From contig JAIQES010000036.1 in NCBI GenBank assembly GCA_020073705.1, forward strand, positions 1-45,590: a stretch of 45,590 bases of DNA, given 5' to 3'. The DNA is from Terriglobia bacterium. GTDB lineage: Bacteria > Acidobacteriota > Terriglobia > Acidiferrales > UBA7541. The first letter of the stretch is position 1. Every line of letters begins with the position of its first letter. Shown here in pieces: positions 25,006 through 34,028 of the stretch. The position numbers were made by a program, and so were the translations under genes. The notes under the pieces were generated by a model. It ran no database searches. It had not been told where the DNA came from and saw only the letters and a program-made list of their open reading frames with translations.

Positions 25006-26226
25006 TTAAGGGAGTTCCAAGCCGTATGCTTGGCGGGCGAATGGATTGGTCCGAAGCATTTCAAGGGTTCGCGATTGGGCGAAAAAGCCAAACCGCATTT
25101 TCTCTATAAGGTCTTGGTAGATCCTCTCGCTCGGGCTTCCCCCGGTAGGGTTGAGAGCATCGCGGTTCCATCCCGTATCCATTTGCGATGCGCGATGGGC
25201 ATTCGCGCAGAGATCGTCATCCGCCAGGATCGTAGCTCCGGCAGCGATCGTTTCAGGGCGCTCCGTTGAGCGTCTTGTCACCAGACACGGGACGCCGAGG
25301 ATCAAGGCTTCTTCTTGCACCGTGCCGCTGTCAGTCACGATCACGCGGGCGGCGCTCTCGAGTTTCAGAAAATCTAGGAACCCTAGCGGTTTCGTGCATA
25401 TCATTCGTCCGCCGGCCAGCAACTTCTCGAGACGGAATTGTCTGACCCGTGCCTGGACACGCGGCATGACAGGAAGCACTACGGGCATGGCCTTCGCAAG
25501 ATCCCGGAGCCCTTGCAGTTTGGCTGCTAGGATATCCCGATTTTCTATGTTTTCCTCGCGGTGTATCGTGCAAAGGGCATACTGTTTCGCTTCCAGGTGG
25601 AGATTCTTGAGTATGGATCTCTGTTTGGCAACGGGCATGAAATCATTCAGGGCGTCCACGATGATGTTGCCGACGACAACCGCCCGGCAGGAAGGAACTC
25701 CTTCAGACAATAGAATATTCTTGTATCGTTCGAGATAACAATAAATTATGTCCGACAAATGGTCGGCGAGGATTCTGTTCTTTTCCTCTGGCATGCGCCA
25801 GTCATAACTCCGGCCCCCGCCTTCGATGTGGATCACGGGCACTCCATACTTGGCTACGATCAGAGCCGAAGTCACTGTATTCGTGTCACCCAGGTAAAGC
25901 ACTGCATGGGGCCGAAGTTTCTCGAGCATTTCAGCGGTCTTGGTGAAAAGAAGCGCTGATTGGTGAACATGGCTGGTCTTGCGGGTTCGCTTAAGAATTT
26001 TCCCAATGCGAAGATCAAGGTCGGGGCGTCGAACACCGAGCTGCTTGCGAAACACTCCGTCTAGTTGATAGTCGAAGTGTTGACCCGAATGTACATACAC
26101 GTGCTCATACCCAAACTTTTTCTGACCCTGATCGAGCATTCCGATTAATCGGCGCGTTCGGATAATATCGGGGCGAATGCCGAGGAATGTGACAAGTTTA
26201 AACTTCTTGTTTGAGAATGGACTCAT
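25006..26226 (-). CDS. UDP-N-acetylglucosamine 2-epimerase-like protein (WecB/FnlC family)
   Basis: This 406-residue enzyme of the non-hydrolysing 2-epimerase family inverts C2 of a UDP-N-acetyl sugar. The motifs are slightly divergent. GIRPDII replaces the usual GTRPEII; HVYVHSGQHFDYQ, LGDTNTV, HIEGGGRSYDWRMPEEKNR, TIHREEN and VTDSGTVQEEALILGVPCL are present. The rewritten GTRPE and PEExNR motifs suggest a specialised branch such as FnlC/WbjD rather than housekeeping WecB, which fits the reductase and epimerase genes around it. The ATG overlaps the stop of the preceding gene (ATGA). The product would be an amino sugar such as ManNAc or a FucNAc-type sugar; this is inference. Confidence 0.87.
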   Translation of the reverse strand: MSPFSNKKFKLVTFLGIRPDIIRTRRLIGMLDQGQKKFGYEHVYVHSGQHFDYQLDGVFRKQLGVRRPDLDLRIGKILKRTRKTSHVHQSALLFTKTAEMLEKLRPHAVLYLGDTNTVTSALIVAKYGVPVIHIEGGGRSYDWRMPEEKNRILADHLSDIIYCYLERYKNILLSEGVPSCRAVVVGNIIVDALNDFMPVAKQRSILKNLHLEAKQYALCTIHREENIENRDILAAKLQGLRDLAKAMPVVLPVMPRVQARVRQFRLEKLLAGGRMICTKPLGFLDFLKLESAARVIVTDSGTVQEEALILGVPCLVTRRSTERPETIAAGATILADDDLCANAHRASQMDTGWNRDALNPTGGSPSERIYQDLIEKMRFGFFAQSRTLEMLRTNPFARQAYGLELP

Positions 26227-27107
26227 GGGCGCAGCGCCGCCAACATTTCATTAAATGAAGGGACTTTGAGGAGTCCATTTAGTTCTTTCACCGTCGTGAG
26301 AGAGCGATTGAGTTTTTTTTCATGCTCCGGAACGATCGTGCAATCCAGCCCGTACTTTTGCTGAAACACCCGCAGCATCTCGTATTTCGAGACAACTGTG
26401 GAAAATACGTGAAACAACCCCCGCCGCGGAAATGACTCGGGAGAAGACATCAATTGGTGACAAATTTCGCCGAATTGTTGTGTCGTGACGCCATTCCAGT
26501 AGTGGCCACTGAACCCGGTGATGGTCTTTCCTGCTTGCTGCAGGAACCATTCCAGTAGGCCGGTGAACCCTTCCAGTTCACGCCCGATGATCGAGGTGCG
26601 AATCGTCAGGCACTTTGTGGGTTCACCGAGGCTCTTCGACAGGCCGTACAGATCAACGGGTGATTTGGCAGAAGTTTCATTGTAGGAATATCCCTCGGCG
26701 CCGCTGTAGACACAATCTGTTGTGATGTGGATCAGCTTCTCACCAAACATTTCTGCCAGTAGGTGCGGGAGAGCGCCGTTGACGAAGAATGTGAGCACCG
26801 GCTCTCGCAAAGCGAATGGGATGGTCACCCCAATTGCATTTATCACATGGTTCACTTCTCCTACTTCGCTGACAAATCTCGTAAGCGCGGTGCCGGGAAA
26901 GCCGCGTTTCGATACGAAATCTTGGTACATTGCGGCAGCGTCATACGCCACGATACGGTGTGCGGCGGTTCCTCCGTAAACCCGTTCGAGTAAATCAATT
27001 TTGTTCGGATTTCGGACCGCCAAAGTCAGCTTATACTTGTTTTGCAGCACCCCGTAGACCGCACTGCCCAGCATTCCTGTCGCTCCGAGTAAAAGCACTC
27101 GCTTCAT
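26223..27107 (-). CDS. RmlD-like NAD(P)-dependent sugar reductase
   Basis: This 294-residue short-chain dehydrogenase belongs to the dTDP-4-dehydrorhamnose reductase / FnlB group, which reduces a 4-keto nucleotide sugar. The cofactor-binding LLLGATGMLGSAV is at the N-terminus. The TTDCVYSGAEGYSYNE segment and the catalytic YGLSKSLGE (Y-x3-K) are typical of RmlD. The ATG at 27107 has AGGAAAACC upstream; a longer open frame would overlap the cupin gene out of frame, so it is not used. It lies between the cupin and 2-epimerase genes, overlapping the latter by 4 nt. Together these resemble a split version of the CapF/CapG route to FucNAc-like sugars. Confidence 0.87.
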   Translation of the reverse strand: MKRVLLLGATGMLGSAVYGVLQNKYKLTLAVRNPNKIDLLERVYGGTAAHRIVAYDAAAMYQDFVSKRGFPGTALTRFVSEVGEVNHVINAIGVTIPFALREPVLTFFVNGALPHLLAEMFGEKLIHITTDCVYSGAEGYSYNETSAKSPVDLYGLSKSLGEPTKCLTIRTSIIGRELEGFTGLLEWFLQQAGKTITGFSGHYWNGVTTQQFGEICHQLMSSPESFPRRGLFHVFSTVVSKYEMLRVFQQKYGLDCTIVPEHEKKLNRSLTTVKELNGLLKVPSFNEMLAALRP

Positions 27108-27120
27108 TAGAGGTTTTCCT

Positions 27121-27579
27121 TCACCGAGATTCAACGCTCCACACGTCGGCTCCCCAGTAGTCCGCCGGAAACCGGTAATCGTCGTTTGCCGCTTCTTCCA
27201 TGGTCGCTGTAGAGAAGAAAATAATCTTCGTGCCTGGTTCGAGTGGCCGGAAGCCATTCGCATATCCTGCGGGAATGTGCAGGATTTGGGGCTTTCTGTC
27301 GGAGAGAACAAACCGGTGCGGCTTGACGTTCGTGTTGGGGCGGACGGGATCATCGAGCGCCACGGCAGCCACAATGGCCGATCCGGCTGGCACGAATACG
27401 AATTTGTTTTCTTTCAAGTGTCCGTGGAAGGCGCGCACAACATCGGTTGAAAAATTCTCAACCATATAGAACCTGCGGACGCTGTCAAAAGAAAATGCGT
27501 TCGCAAAGCTTACCTGGCCGCGATCGTCTACTGCCAAGCTGCCTGGAATTACCGTCGGCTCCTTAAGCAAATTGTCCAT
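27121..27579 (-). CDS. RmlC-like cupin sugar epimerase or isomerase
   Basis: This 152-residue single-domain cupin is related to dTDP-4-dehydrorhamnose 3,5-epimerase and WxcM/FdtA-type enzymes. The sequence starts with a DDRGQVSFANAF segment corresponding to the D-x-R-G family start. RAFHGHLKENKFVFVPAG carries the conserved catalytic histidine, and LHIPAGYANGFRPLEPGTKI is the second cupin motif. The catalytic Tyr region of RmlC is not obvious, so it may act as a C3-epimerase or keto-isomerase. It ends 14 nt before the RmlD-like gene and overlaps the upstream epimerase gene by 17 nt. In CapF the same two activities are fused in one protein. Confidence 0.82.
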   Translation of the reverse strand: MDNLLKEPTVIPGSLAVDDRGQVSFANAFSFDSVRRFYMVENFSTDVVRAFHGHLKENKFVFVPAGSAIVAAVALDDPVRPNTNVKPHRFVLSDRKPQILHIPAGYANGFRPLEPGTKIIFFSTATMEEAANDDYRFPADYWGADVWSVESR

Positions 27580-28516
27580 GAACTTTTAGGTTCTCTACGT
27601 GACGCACATTGAAGTACACGTCGTTTTCGGTTTGCTTGATTCGGCCAACCCGCACGAGTCCGACTATTTCTCGGACTCCATCTTGAATGGACCTCATGGT
27701 ATTCGGATTAAACACGCCATCGCGCAGCGCCTTCTGCGTGGTCACGTGATAGTTGCGCTGATCCTGAAATTTCTCTTCTGTATACAGCACGCGGCATCCT
27801 GTCATCTGGCTAACAATGGCCGCTAAGTCCTTGATTTGGATATTGGTGGCGGCGAGGTTATAAACGCCGCGAACCGGCCGCTCCAAATTTGACACGATGG
27901 CTTCAGCGATGTCCTTCACGTGAATCAGCGGCCTCCATTGCGTTCCCCCGAATACGCTGAGTTCTCCCTTTGTGATAGCGTTTGCGGTCATGTAGTTTAC
28001 GACCAAGTCCATGCGAGGGCGGGAATACGTATCGGACACGCCGAAGGCAGTTCCCAGCCGGAAGATGAGGCTATTTTCACCTTGCAGATATTGCTCCGCC
28101 TGCAGTTTTGTCCGGGCATAAAGGGAAAGCGGGTTGACGGATGAGTCCTCTTTCAGTTCGGCATCGTGCTGTCCATAGACCGAACATGTGGAAGTAAAGA
28201 TGATTCTCCCTGTGAAGTTGGATGCGAGCCATTGGACACTCTTCTGATTCACATCTGTGGTGAGGTCGGGAGTCACCGCACACGCGGCGTCGCCGACAAT
28301 TGCAGCCAGCCACACCACATGCGTGACTTCCGATAGCAGCGGCCTTAGCTTTTCTGCATCACGAATGTCGCCGCGAACAAAATCGACTCCTTTTAGGTAA
28401 TGCGGCTCGTACACCAGGCTGTCATACACACGGAAAGGTATCTTTGCCGCGGTCAGTAGCTCAGTCACCGCACCGCCAATATAGCCTGCACCTCCTACAA
28501 CAAGCACTTTGGTCAT
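27563..28516 (-). CDS. NAD-dependent sugar epimerase/dehydratase
   Basis: This 317-residue extended short-chain dehydrogenase is predicted to make a 4-keto or 4-epimer nucleotide sugar for the polysaccharide. The NAD-binding VVGGAGYIGGAV is at the N-terminus. Downstream are HVVWLAAIVGD, FTSTCSVYG and the catalytic YARTKLQAE (Y-x3-K). WRPLIHVKDIAEAIV and GVYNLA are also family hallmarks. The ATG at 28516 has GAGAGGAAAAGCG upstream and is preferred over the longer frame to 28561. It is first of four sugar-nucleotide genes packed with overlaps. 4,6-Dehydratase and 4-epimerase activities cannot be separated by eye. Confidence 0.87.
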   Translation of the reverse strand: MTKVLVVGGAGYIGGAVTELLTAAKIPFRVYDSLVYEPHYLKGVDFVRGDIRDAEKLRPLLSEVTHVVWLAAIVGDAACAVTPDLTTDVNQKSVQWLASNFTGRIIFTSTCSVYGQHDAELKEDSSVNPLSLYARTKLQAEQYLQGENSLIFRLGTAFGVSDTYSRPRMDLVVNYMTANAITKGELSVFGGTQWRPLIHVKDIAEAIVSNLERPVRGVYNLAATNIQIKDLAAIVSQMTGCRVLYTEEKFQDQRNYHVTTQKALRDGVFNPNTMRSIQDGVREIVGLVRVGRIKQTENDVYFNVRHVENLKVHGQFA

Positions 28517-28579
28517 CGCTTTTCCTCTCTCAATGATATTTGAATGACATCCTTTCAACAATCGTGTCGGACTTACAGA

Positions 28580-29842
28580 CTAAGCACGGCCGGGACCCGG
28601 CGAGTTTCCCCCGGCGCACTTCTCACGCACTCCAGCGGATTCTCCAAGCGGGTCCGGGGGCTTCGGTGGACCTTGACGGTTAAGCGCCAAGTTAAATAGT
28701 TGAACGGTTTCGTGGTGGTGATTGTTCGACGTAGTCCACGTTTCGACAAACTCCCGCGCCCGCAAAGAAAATGTTGTGTAAGCCTGCTGGTCCATGTCCA
28801 CGCATTGCTGCAAGACGCGCCGCCACAACTCGCGATCCTCAAGCGGCAAACTCCATCCCAGCCCCCGTTCCGTCGCATCCCGCCACGGGGTCCGGTCACT
28901 CAAAATGACAGGGCATCCTGAGGCCATCGCCTCTAGAATTGCGTATCCGAAATTCTCGCCGAGCGTAGGCAGGAGAAAAAAGTGATATTCCGATGCCACC
29001 TGCGGGACGATCGCGCGGGGAATTGCTCCCCGGTAGTCCACACTCACATTCCCGGGGAGTGTCTTTGCTCTCTTCTCGCATTCCTGCCAATAGGTGTGGT
29101 CATCGATCGGGCCGACTACGTCGCATTCCACATGGCCTGTGAGCTTCCCCAGCACGTCCAGGGCAAAGAGAAGATTTTTCTTCGGTGAGATCCGGGAAAG
29201 AAAGAGAAATCGTGCTGCGCCGGGAGCCTTTGCTGGCTTGGCCGGACCATTGGTTATTCGCAGCCAATCCGGGTCCGGCAACTCCCAAGCAACGCGGACA
29301 CAGGAGTGTTTCAAGCCCATTCTGTGCAGCACTGCTTCGATGTGTACTCGCTCAAGTTCTGAGGATGCGTGCCAGACTAGATCGTGATAGAGCCCGCCGC
29401 GGAGGGCAAGGTTCCGATAGAGCCACTTCCGCCATCGCTTGAGCTCAAGCGCACCCGGCGAGAACTCGCCGCGCGGAGCCAGAACGATTGCACAGTCGGG
29501 CAGCAGGCCGAGACTGCGCATACAGAGTGTCTTGATTGTTAGAACTGAAAAGAAACTGTTCAGGTAGATTACGTCGGGCGCTATCTCGATGATGCGCTTC
29601 CGCAGGTGACGGAATGAAAAATCTACCGTATACACTACCCTTGCCTTTCCCGTCGACGCCCACTCATTGCAGTGGACTCCAGGGTACGGCTGTGCATCGG
29701 TCAGATCGCGATCGCGGGTGATCACGAAAAACTCGAATGAGTCCCCTAGAGACTCGACTACGTTGGCCACTGAGGTCACGAGGCCGCCCGCCTTGTAGCC
29801 GGGCAGATACCAATCGGCAAGTACAAAAATTCTCGGCCCCAT
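28580..29842 (-). CDS. Glycosyltransferase family 4 protein
   Basis: This 420-residue GT-B glycosyltransferase starts with FVLADWYLPGYKAGGLVTSV, where the G-G near the start is the usual acceptor-binding turn. The C-terminal half has FLFLSRISPKKNLLFALDVL, VDYRGAIPRAI and the E-x7-E type motif in LLPTLGENFGYAILEAMASG, followed by CPVILSDRTPWRDA. This is a retaining enzyme class that adds one sugar of the repeat unit at the cytoplasmic face. The last 30 residues are Pro/Gly-rich and probably disordered. It has gaps of 63 and 75 nt to its operon neighbours. Confidence 0.92.
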   Translation of the reverse strand: MGPRIFVLADWYLPGYKAGGLVTSVANVVESLGDSFEFFVITRDRDLTDAQPYPGVHCNEWASTGKARVVYTVDFSFRHLRKRIIEIAPDVIYLNSFFSVLTIKTLCMRSLGLLPDCAIVLAPRGEFSPGALELKRWRKWLYRNLALRGGLYHDLVWHASSELERVHIEAVLHRMGLKHSCVRVAWELPDPDWLRITNGPAKPAKAPGAARFLFLSRISPKKNLLFALDVLGKLTGHVECDVVGPIDDHTYWQECEKRAKTLPGNVSVDYRGAIPRAIVPQVASEYHFFLLPTLGENFGYAILEAMASGCPVILSDRTPWRDATERGLGWSLPLEDRELWRRVLQQCVDMDQQAYTTFSLRAREFVETWTTSNNHHHETVQLFNLALNRQGPPKPPDPLGESAGVREKCAGGNSPGPGRA

Positions 29843-29917
29843 TTGTGACCTACGACCACCGGATCGTGGATTGAAATGCCGCTACCTGTTCGCGGCTTTT
29901 CCGAAAACTCATGAAAG

Positions 29918-31294
29918 TTAATGACTCTTGCAGGATTGAGAGGACGTTATTGAGAGCGCTCGTGCGCCTTGATACGCGGTAATACTAGGCTTCACCACAG
30001 CTGCTTCTCGTGGATATTGGGATAGCCCCACAAGAGTCGCAAGAGGATATAACGTCCAGAAAATTGTTGAAGCACGGTTAATTGTAAAGGAGGGTGCTCC
30101 AATGCCAGCTAACACCATTAGCAATAACGTCATAAAAGGAAACATTTGTTCGCTGTTGTTTCTGATCAGTTTTCTGGCCCAAGAGAGGGTCCGATAGAGC
30201 ATCAAAACGAAGATGCCCAGCCCCAGGATTCCCCCACTGGCGAATGCCCACAAAAAACCGTTGTCTTGCACCTCATATGGCGCAAAACCAAAACCAAAGA
30301 ATGGGGATACTTTCCACACTTCAGCGAAATAATCTGTGACCTGCGTTGGATTTCCTCCAAAGCGATTCGATGTATAAAGATCAATAAGATCCATCCCCGA
30401 TTCAGGGGTAAACAATCTCATAAAATACGAGAACCCGCTCCAGAGTTCTTGAAAACAAGAAGCAACTAAAATAATTCCGATCAGAACCACGCAGCTTTTC
30501 AGATTTAAAATATACTTGCGATAATGTTTACATATTGAGACAAAAATGAGACAAAGTAGAATGCCTCCGAAAATAAACACCTTTGAAACTGAGACAAGGC
30601 CGCCGAATAACAAGAGGACCAATCGGCCATATTCCCAAGACATGGCCTGCCTGAGATCGCCCTGTATTCGACACCACCCCAAGAGCGCGAGCGAATAGCC
30701 CAGACCGGCTTCAAAGGGCTGGTTGAAGATCCCTCCAAATCGTCCCATCTGCACAGAAAGAGTCCAGACGGAATCAACATCCGCACCTGAGGGAGGTAGC
30801 CATGGAAGAAACAGCCCCACGCTTCCTGTTCTCATGAACCAAACGATCAATAATGAATTCAGACACAACCCCCAGACAAGAACATTCAATGCCCTGCGCA
30901 GGGATATTCTTAACTGCTCAGAAGAAAGAGTTCCTGCCCATGCGCACAGAAGACCAACGACAACCAGTGGTTGGACTTGATGTTCAACCGCGGCAAGCAA
31001 TCGCCCCGTCGGGGCCGCCGCCCGCGCCAGGCTCGATGACCAGACGAAACCTATCAACTGGCAAATCCCGAGGCCGAGCCAAAGGTGCATCGTAGAGGAA
31101 AAATCAACCCAAGGGTGACAATGAAAACGAGGGAAGAGCATTACTAGATAGATGAACGCGCTTCCGTAAATAATGATGTGTTCAACCTTCAAGCCATAAT
31201 TACCCAAATAAGGACCGAGAGCCGCAAAAATAAAAACGGACGGCATCCACAAGATCAGCTTGGTGGAGTTAGTGTGAGTCCCGGAGTTCGTCAA
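29918..31294 (-). CDS. wzy: O-antigen polymerase / ligase-like membrane protein (Wzy candidate)
   Basis: This 458-residue integral membrane protein has about 11-12 hydrophobic helices and one large loop near residues 275-340 (GFSYFMRLFTPESGMDLIDL, then RFGGNPTQVTDYFAEVWK). This is the layout of Wzy polymerases and WaaL ligases, whose large periplasmic loop carries key Arg/His residues. Sequence identity in this family is always low, so the call rests on topology and context: it sits beside Wzx, Wzz and glycosyltransferase genes. The TTG start at 31294 has GGAG 8 nt upstream. Base composition here is visibly richer in A+T than in the export genes. It would join repeat units in the periplasm. 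Confidence 0.8.
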   Translation of the reverse strand: MTNSGTHTNSTKLILWMPSVFIFAALGPYLGNYGLKVEHIIIYGSAFIYLVMLFPRFHCHPWVDFSSTMHLWLGLGICQLIGFVWSSSLARAAAPTGRLLAAVEHQVQPLVVVGLLCAWAGTLSSEQLRISLRRALNVLVWGLCLNSLLIVWFMRTGSVGLFLPWLPPSGADVDSVWTLSVQMGRFGGIFNQPFEAGLGYSLALLGWCRIQGDLRQAMSWEYGRLVLLLFGGLVSVSKVFIFGGILLCLIFVSICKHYRKYILNLKSCVVLIGIILVASCFQELWSGFSYFMRLFTPESGMDLIDLYTSNRFGGNPTQVTDYFAEVWKVSPFFGFGFAPYEVQDNGFLWAFASGGILGLGIFVLMLYRTLSWARKLIRNNSEQMFPFMTLLLMVLAGIGAPSFTINRASTIFWTLYPLATLVGLSQYPREAAVVKPSITAYQGARALSITSSQSCKSH

Positions 31295-31340
31295 AACTAT
31301 TCTCCATATATCGTAGGCGGTTGTCGCACCTTGCAGTGCA

Positions 31341-32546
31341 TTATTTCAGCGAAGTAAAAGCAGATTTCCACGATGCTTTTTCTCCGAGAATAGTCGACAC
31401 AAATTCGGAAGCCGAACGAATATCCGGATAAGTGCCGTATTCTTGAGAATAGCCGCGTGGGGTGGGCCTGATGCTCCGCCTTATGTAGTACCAAGACGTG
31501 GCTCCAAATGCTCTTGCGATCTGCATGGCTATAGACAGCCAGATTAATCCCCTAGATCTTCCTCGAGTTAAGGCTCCCACAGAAATAGCTCTTCGGATTT
31601 CATGAAAATAGTCACTATGTCTAAGAAAACAAATGGCGTATAGATACGGGAAATTAAATACAGACAACATTTCTTCCCAGTTCGCGCGTCTTACCGCTTC
31701 CAAAGCAGCCTGAGCCCAGACGGTTTCAATGCTGAAAAATTCAGGGTTGCCCTCAGGCCAGATTTCGTCACGAAAGGCCACCATATGAGGGTCCTTCTTT
31801 AGATCTCCCTTGTGTTCTCGCTTGGCGGCTCTCCCGGAATTGCTTCCTCCTGAGGAACCAGGAATAGTCAGGGGTGTATCTGTGCATGCCTGCCGAATTA
31901 CCTTCCGTGCGAGGGCCATTGCCATGTAAACATCCGGGCTGACACCAAAACAATAAGCACCCGTTTCAGCCTTCAGTTCTTCTAATAGAGACCTTCGAAC
32001 AATCCCGTGGTAAAGCTTTGGAAGCCAAGCAGTTCCCTGCCCGGCACGACGCATACATGCAAAGGCTTCCCTCTTGGGATTTCCCACCCAGACTTGCCCT
32101 TCCCATCTATCGGCGTATATTTTCCCCGCTTGCCGCTTTCCCCAATAGCGATGCACCAAATCTGGCCAACAATAACGGATGGTGGTGCCTGGTGTCAGGG
32201 CGTCGAGCTTCTGTTGATGAGCGCATCGGCAACCGTCAAGGATAGTTGGTAGAACCGTATCGTCATCACCTATCAAGCAGACAAACTCCCCGCTAGCCAT
32301 TCCGAATGCATGGTTATGGTTCTCCGTCATAGAGAGAGCCCCAGTGACGCGCTTGTAGATGAGCCGCGGGTCGTTGCATTGATGGGTCACCCAGTCTGCT
32401 AGGGTGTTGTCATCGCTGTTGTCACTTACGACGAGTTCGAAGACGTCCCCTTTCAGATCCAAAATGGACTCGATCATAGAAATGGCGTATCGCGCTCGAT
32501 TCCTGGTAGGAACGACGATGCTCAAAAGTATCTGTTGTTCGGCCAT
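31341..32546 (-). CDS. Glycosyltransferase family 2 protein
   Basis: This GT-A enzyme of about 401 residues begins LLSIVVPTRNRARYAISMIE, the standard GT2 nucleotide-binding start. It shows VSDNSDDNTLADWV and the metal-binding FVCLIGDDDTVLP (D-D-D). It would transfer one sugar of the repeat unit using an inverting mechanism. Beyond residue 230 the protein is a family-specific helical tail with no membrane helices. The ATG at 32546 is used because the domain begins right after it; in-frame starts at 32573 (ATG) and 32618 (GTG) are possible, and none has a convincing ribosome binding site. Base composition is lower in GC than the genes upstream. Confidence 0.87.
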   Translation of the reverse strand: MAEQQILLSIVVPTRNRARYAISMIESILDLKGDVFELVVSDNSDDNTLADWVTHQCNDPRLIYKRVTGALSMTENHNHAFGMASGEFVCLIGDDDTVLPTILDGCRCAHQQKLDALTPGTTIRYCWPDLVHRYWGKRQAGKIYADRWEGQVWVGNPKREAFACMRRAGQGTAWLPKLYHGIVRRSLLEELKAETGAYCFGVSPDVYMAMALARKVIRQACTDTPLTIPGSSGGSNSGRAAKREHKGDLKKDPHMVAFRDEIWPEGNPEFFSIETVWAQAALEAVRRANWEEMLSVFNFPYLYAICFLRHSDYFHEIRRAISVGALTRGRSRGLIWLSIAMQIARAFGATSWYYIRRSIRPTPRGYSQEYGTYPDIRSASEFVSTILGEKASWKSAFTSLK

Positions 32547-32627
32547 GGGCTTTGTGTCGAAAATCAATTTCATTCCCAACGTAGAAAAAGTAGATTTAGC
32601 GCTTAGGCACTCCGTCACCCGGAATGG

Positions 32628-34028
32628 CTACGGCATCATCCATATGTTTCTGCGAAACTTATTCCAATCAGTCTTGAGTAAGAGTGCGAGTGCCGACAGC
32701 GTGCCCGCCTCAAACGCCCAGAAGCTCTTCGTTGGCATCTTCAATCCGGCAACGCAGAAGCAGACCAGCACGGCGAGATTGAGGATTTGCGCGGCAAGCA
32801 CGGCAGCCGCCAGACCAGCGATGCCGTATCGTGCGCACGCGGGAATACCCAGCCCAACAAGCACCACAAGTCCCAGAAAATTTGAAATAATCCCAGGCCG
32901 GGGGTGCCCGGCGGCGCGCAATCCCTGCTCCAGCACCTGCTCCATGCCCCAGAGAACCGTCGAGCCGATCAACAAGTATGTGGTGGTCAATGCGCCGATA
33001 AATTGCGCGCCGAACACCAGCCGGATTAGCCAGGGAGTGACGGCGGCGGACAGCAGTCCCACGCAGATCACGGCGAGTTGCGCCAGGCGGAAATGCCGCG
33101 CCAGAATCTGCAACGCCTGGCGTGGCTCGACTTCTCCCGCCACTGCGGCGAAGGCCACCTGGATGAACGGATTGACAGTGCCGACCTGCCCCATGGCGAT
33201 GGCCTGCGCCACAGCGTAAAGCCCGATAGCCTCGTTGGGTGCCATCCGCACCAGGATGAACATATCCGCTCGGTACAGTGCGAAAGTGGCCACCGCCGGA
33301 AGATAGAAGCTCAGGCCGCGCTTCAAGAGCCGCTGCGCCGTCGTCCAGTCCGGCATGGTTCGCCTGAGCACGTTCCAATCGAGCCCCATGCGCACGCCGG
33401 TCGTAAAAACCATCGCTGCCAGAACTCCCACCGCAAAGGTCGCCGGAGAAATGTGGCCGCTCCCCCATGCGATCAGAATAGCCGCCACATAAAGAGCTCC
33501 TGGAAGCGCGAGTAGGAGGCTGAACCGCCCGAAATGCCCTCTCCCCTGGTCGCTCCCCATCAGCGTGGCTGTGATATAGGCCGCGGGGAGATAAACCATA
33601 AACCAGCGCGAAGCAGAAAGGGCGTGCAATTTGTCAACAGGCAAATACAGAGGAAGCAAGCCTGCTAGGAGAAGCGCCTGGAGGACACCGAGCCCAACGG
33701 CCAGCCAGAAGCTTGAGGCGATCACAACGGGGGAAATTTCGTCCACGCGGCTGACTTCATAAGCAAGGCTGCGCGGCAACTCCAATTGTCCGAGTTGTAC
33801 CAGCAGCATTGGCAAGAAGATAATGACCGCCAATTCCCCGCGCCCCTCTGGCCCCAGCAATCGCGCCGCCAGAACGCCGGAAATCAGTCCAAGACTTTGT
33901 ATGGCCGCACTCGCGGCAAATGTTTGCACGTACGCCCGTTTGCTCGAAAATCGAACGGGGGATGCTGGGGCTGCGAGGGGGATATCGACAGTCAGGACCT
34001 CCGCACTTTCAGAAGAAATTTGTGTCAT
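32628..34028 (-). CDS. wzx: Oligosaccharide flippase (Wzx family)
   Basis: This 466-residue membrane protein has about 12-14 helices and is predicted to flip the lipid-linked repeat unit across the inner membrane. The N-terminal QTFAASAAIQSLGLISGVLA followed by AARLLGPEGRGELAVI is typical of the PST/MATE-like flippase superfamily. The ATG at 34028 overlaps the stop of the nusG-like gene (ATGA), so the first 11 codons of the longer frame are not needed. It lies directly before the glycosyltransferase and polymerase genes, as expected of a Wzx/Wzy-dependent pathway. Assignment is by topology, motif and context. Confidence 0.88.
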   Translation of the reverse strand: MTQISSESAEVLTVDIPLAAPASPVRFSSKRAYVQTFAASAAIQSLGLISGVLAARLLGPEGRGELAVIIFLPMLLVQLGQLELPRSLAYEVSRVDEISPVVIASSFWLAVGLGVLQALLLAGLLPLYLPVDKLHALSASRWFMVYLPAAYITATLMGSDQGRGHFGRFSLLLALPGALYVAAILIAWGSGHISPATFAVGVLAAMVFTTGVRMGLDWNVLRRTMPDWTTAQRLLKRGLSFYLPAVATFALYRADMFILVRMAPNEAIGLYAVAQAIAMGQVGTVNPFIQVAFAAVAGEVEPRQALQILARHFRLAQLAVICVGLLSAAVTPWLIRLVFGAQFIGALTTTYLLIGSTVLWGMEQVLEQGLRAAGHPRPGIISNFLGLVVLVGLGIPACARYGIAGLAAAVLAAQILNLAVLVCFCVAGLKMPTKSFWAFEAGTLSALALLLKTDWNKFRRNIWMMP

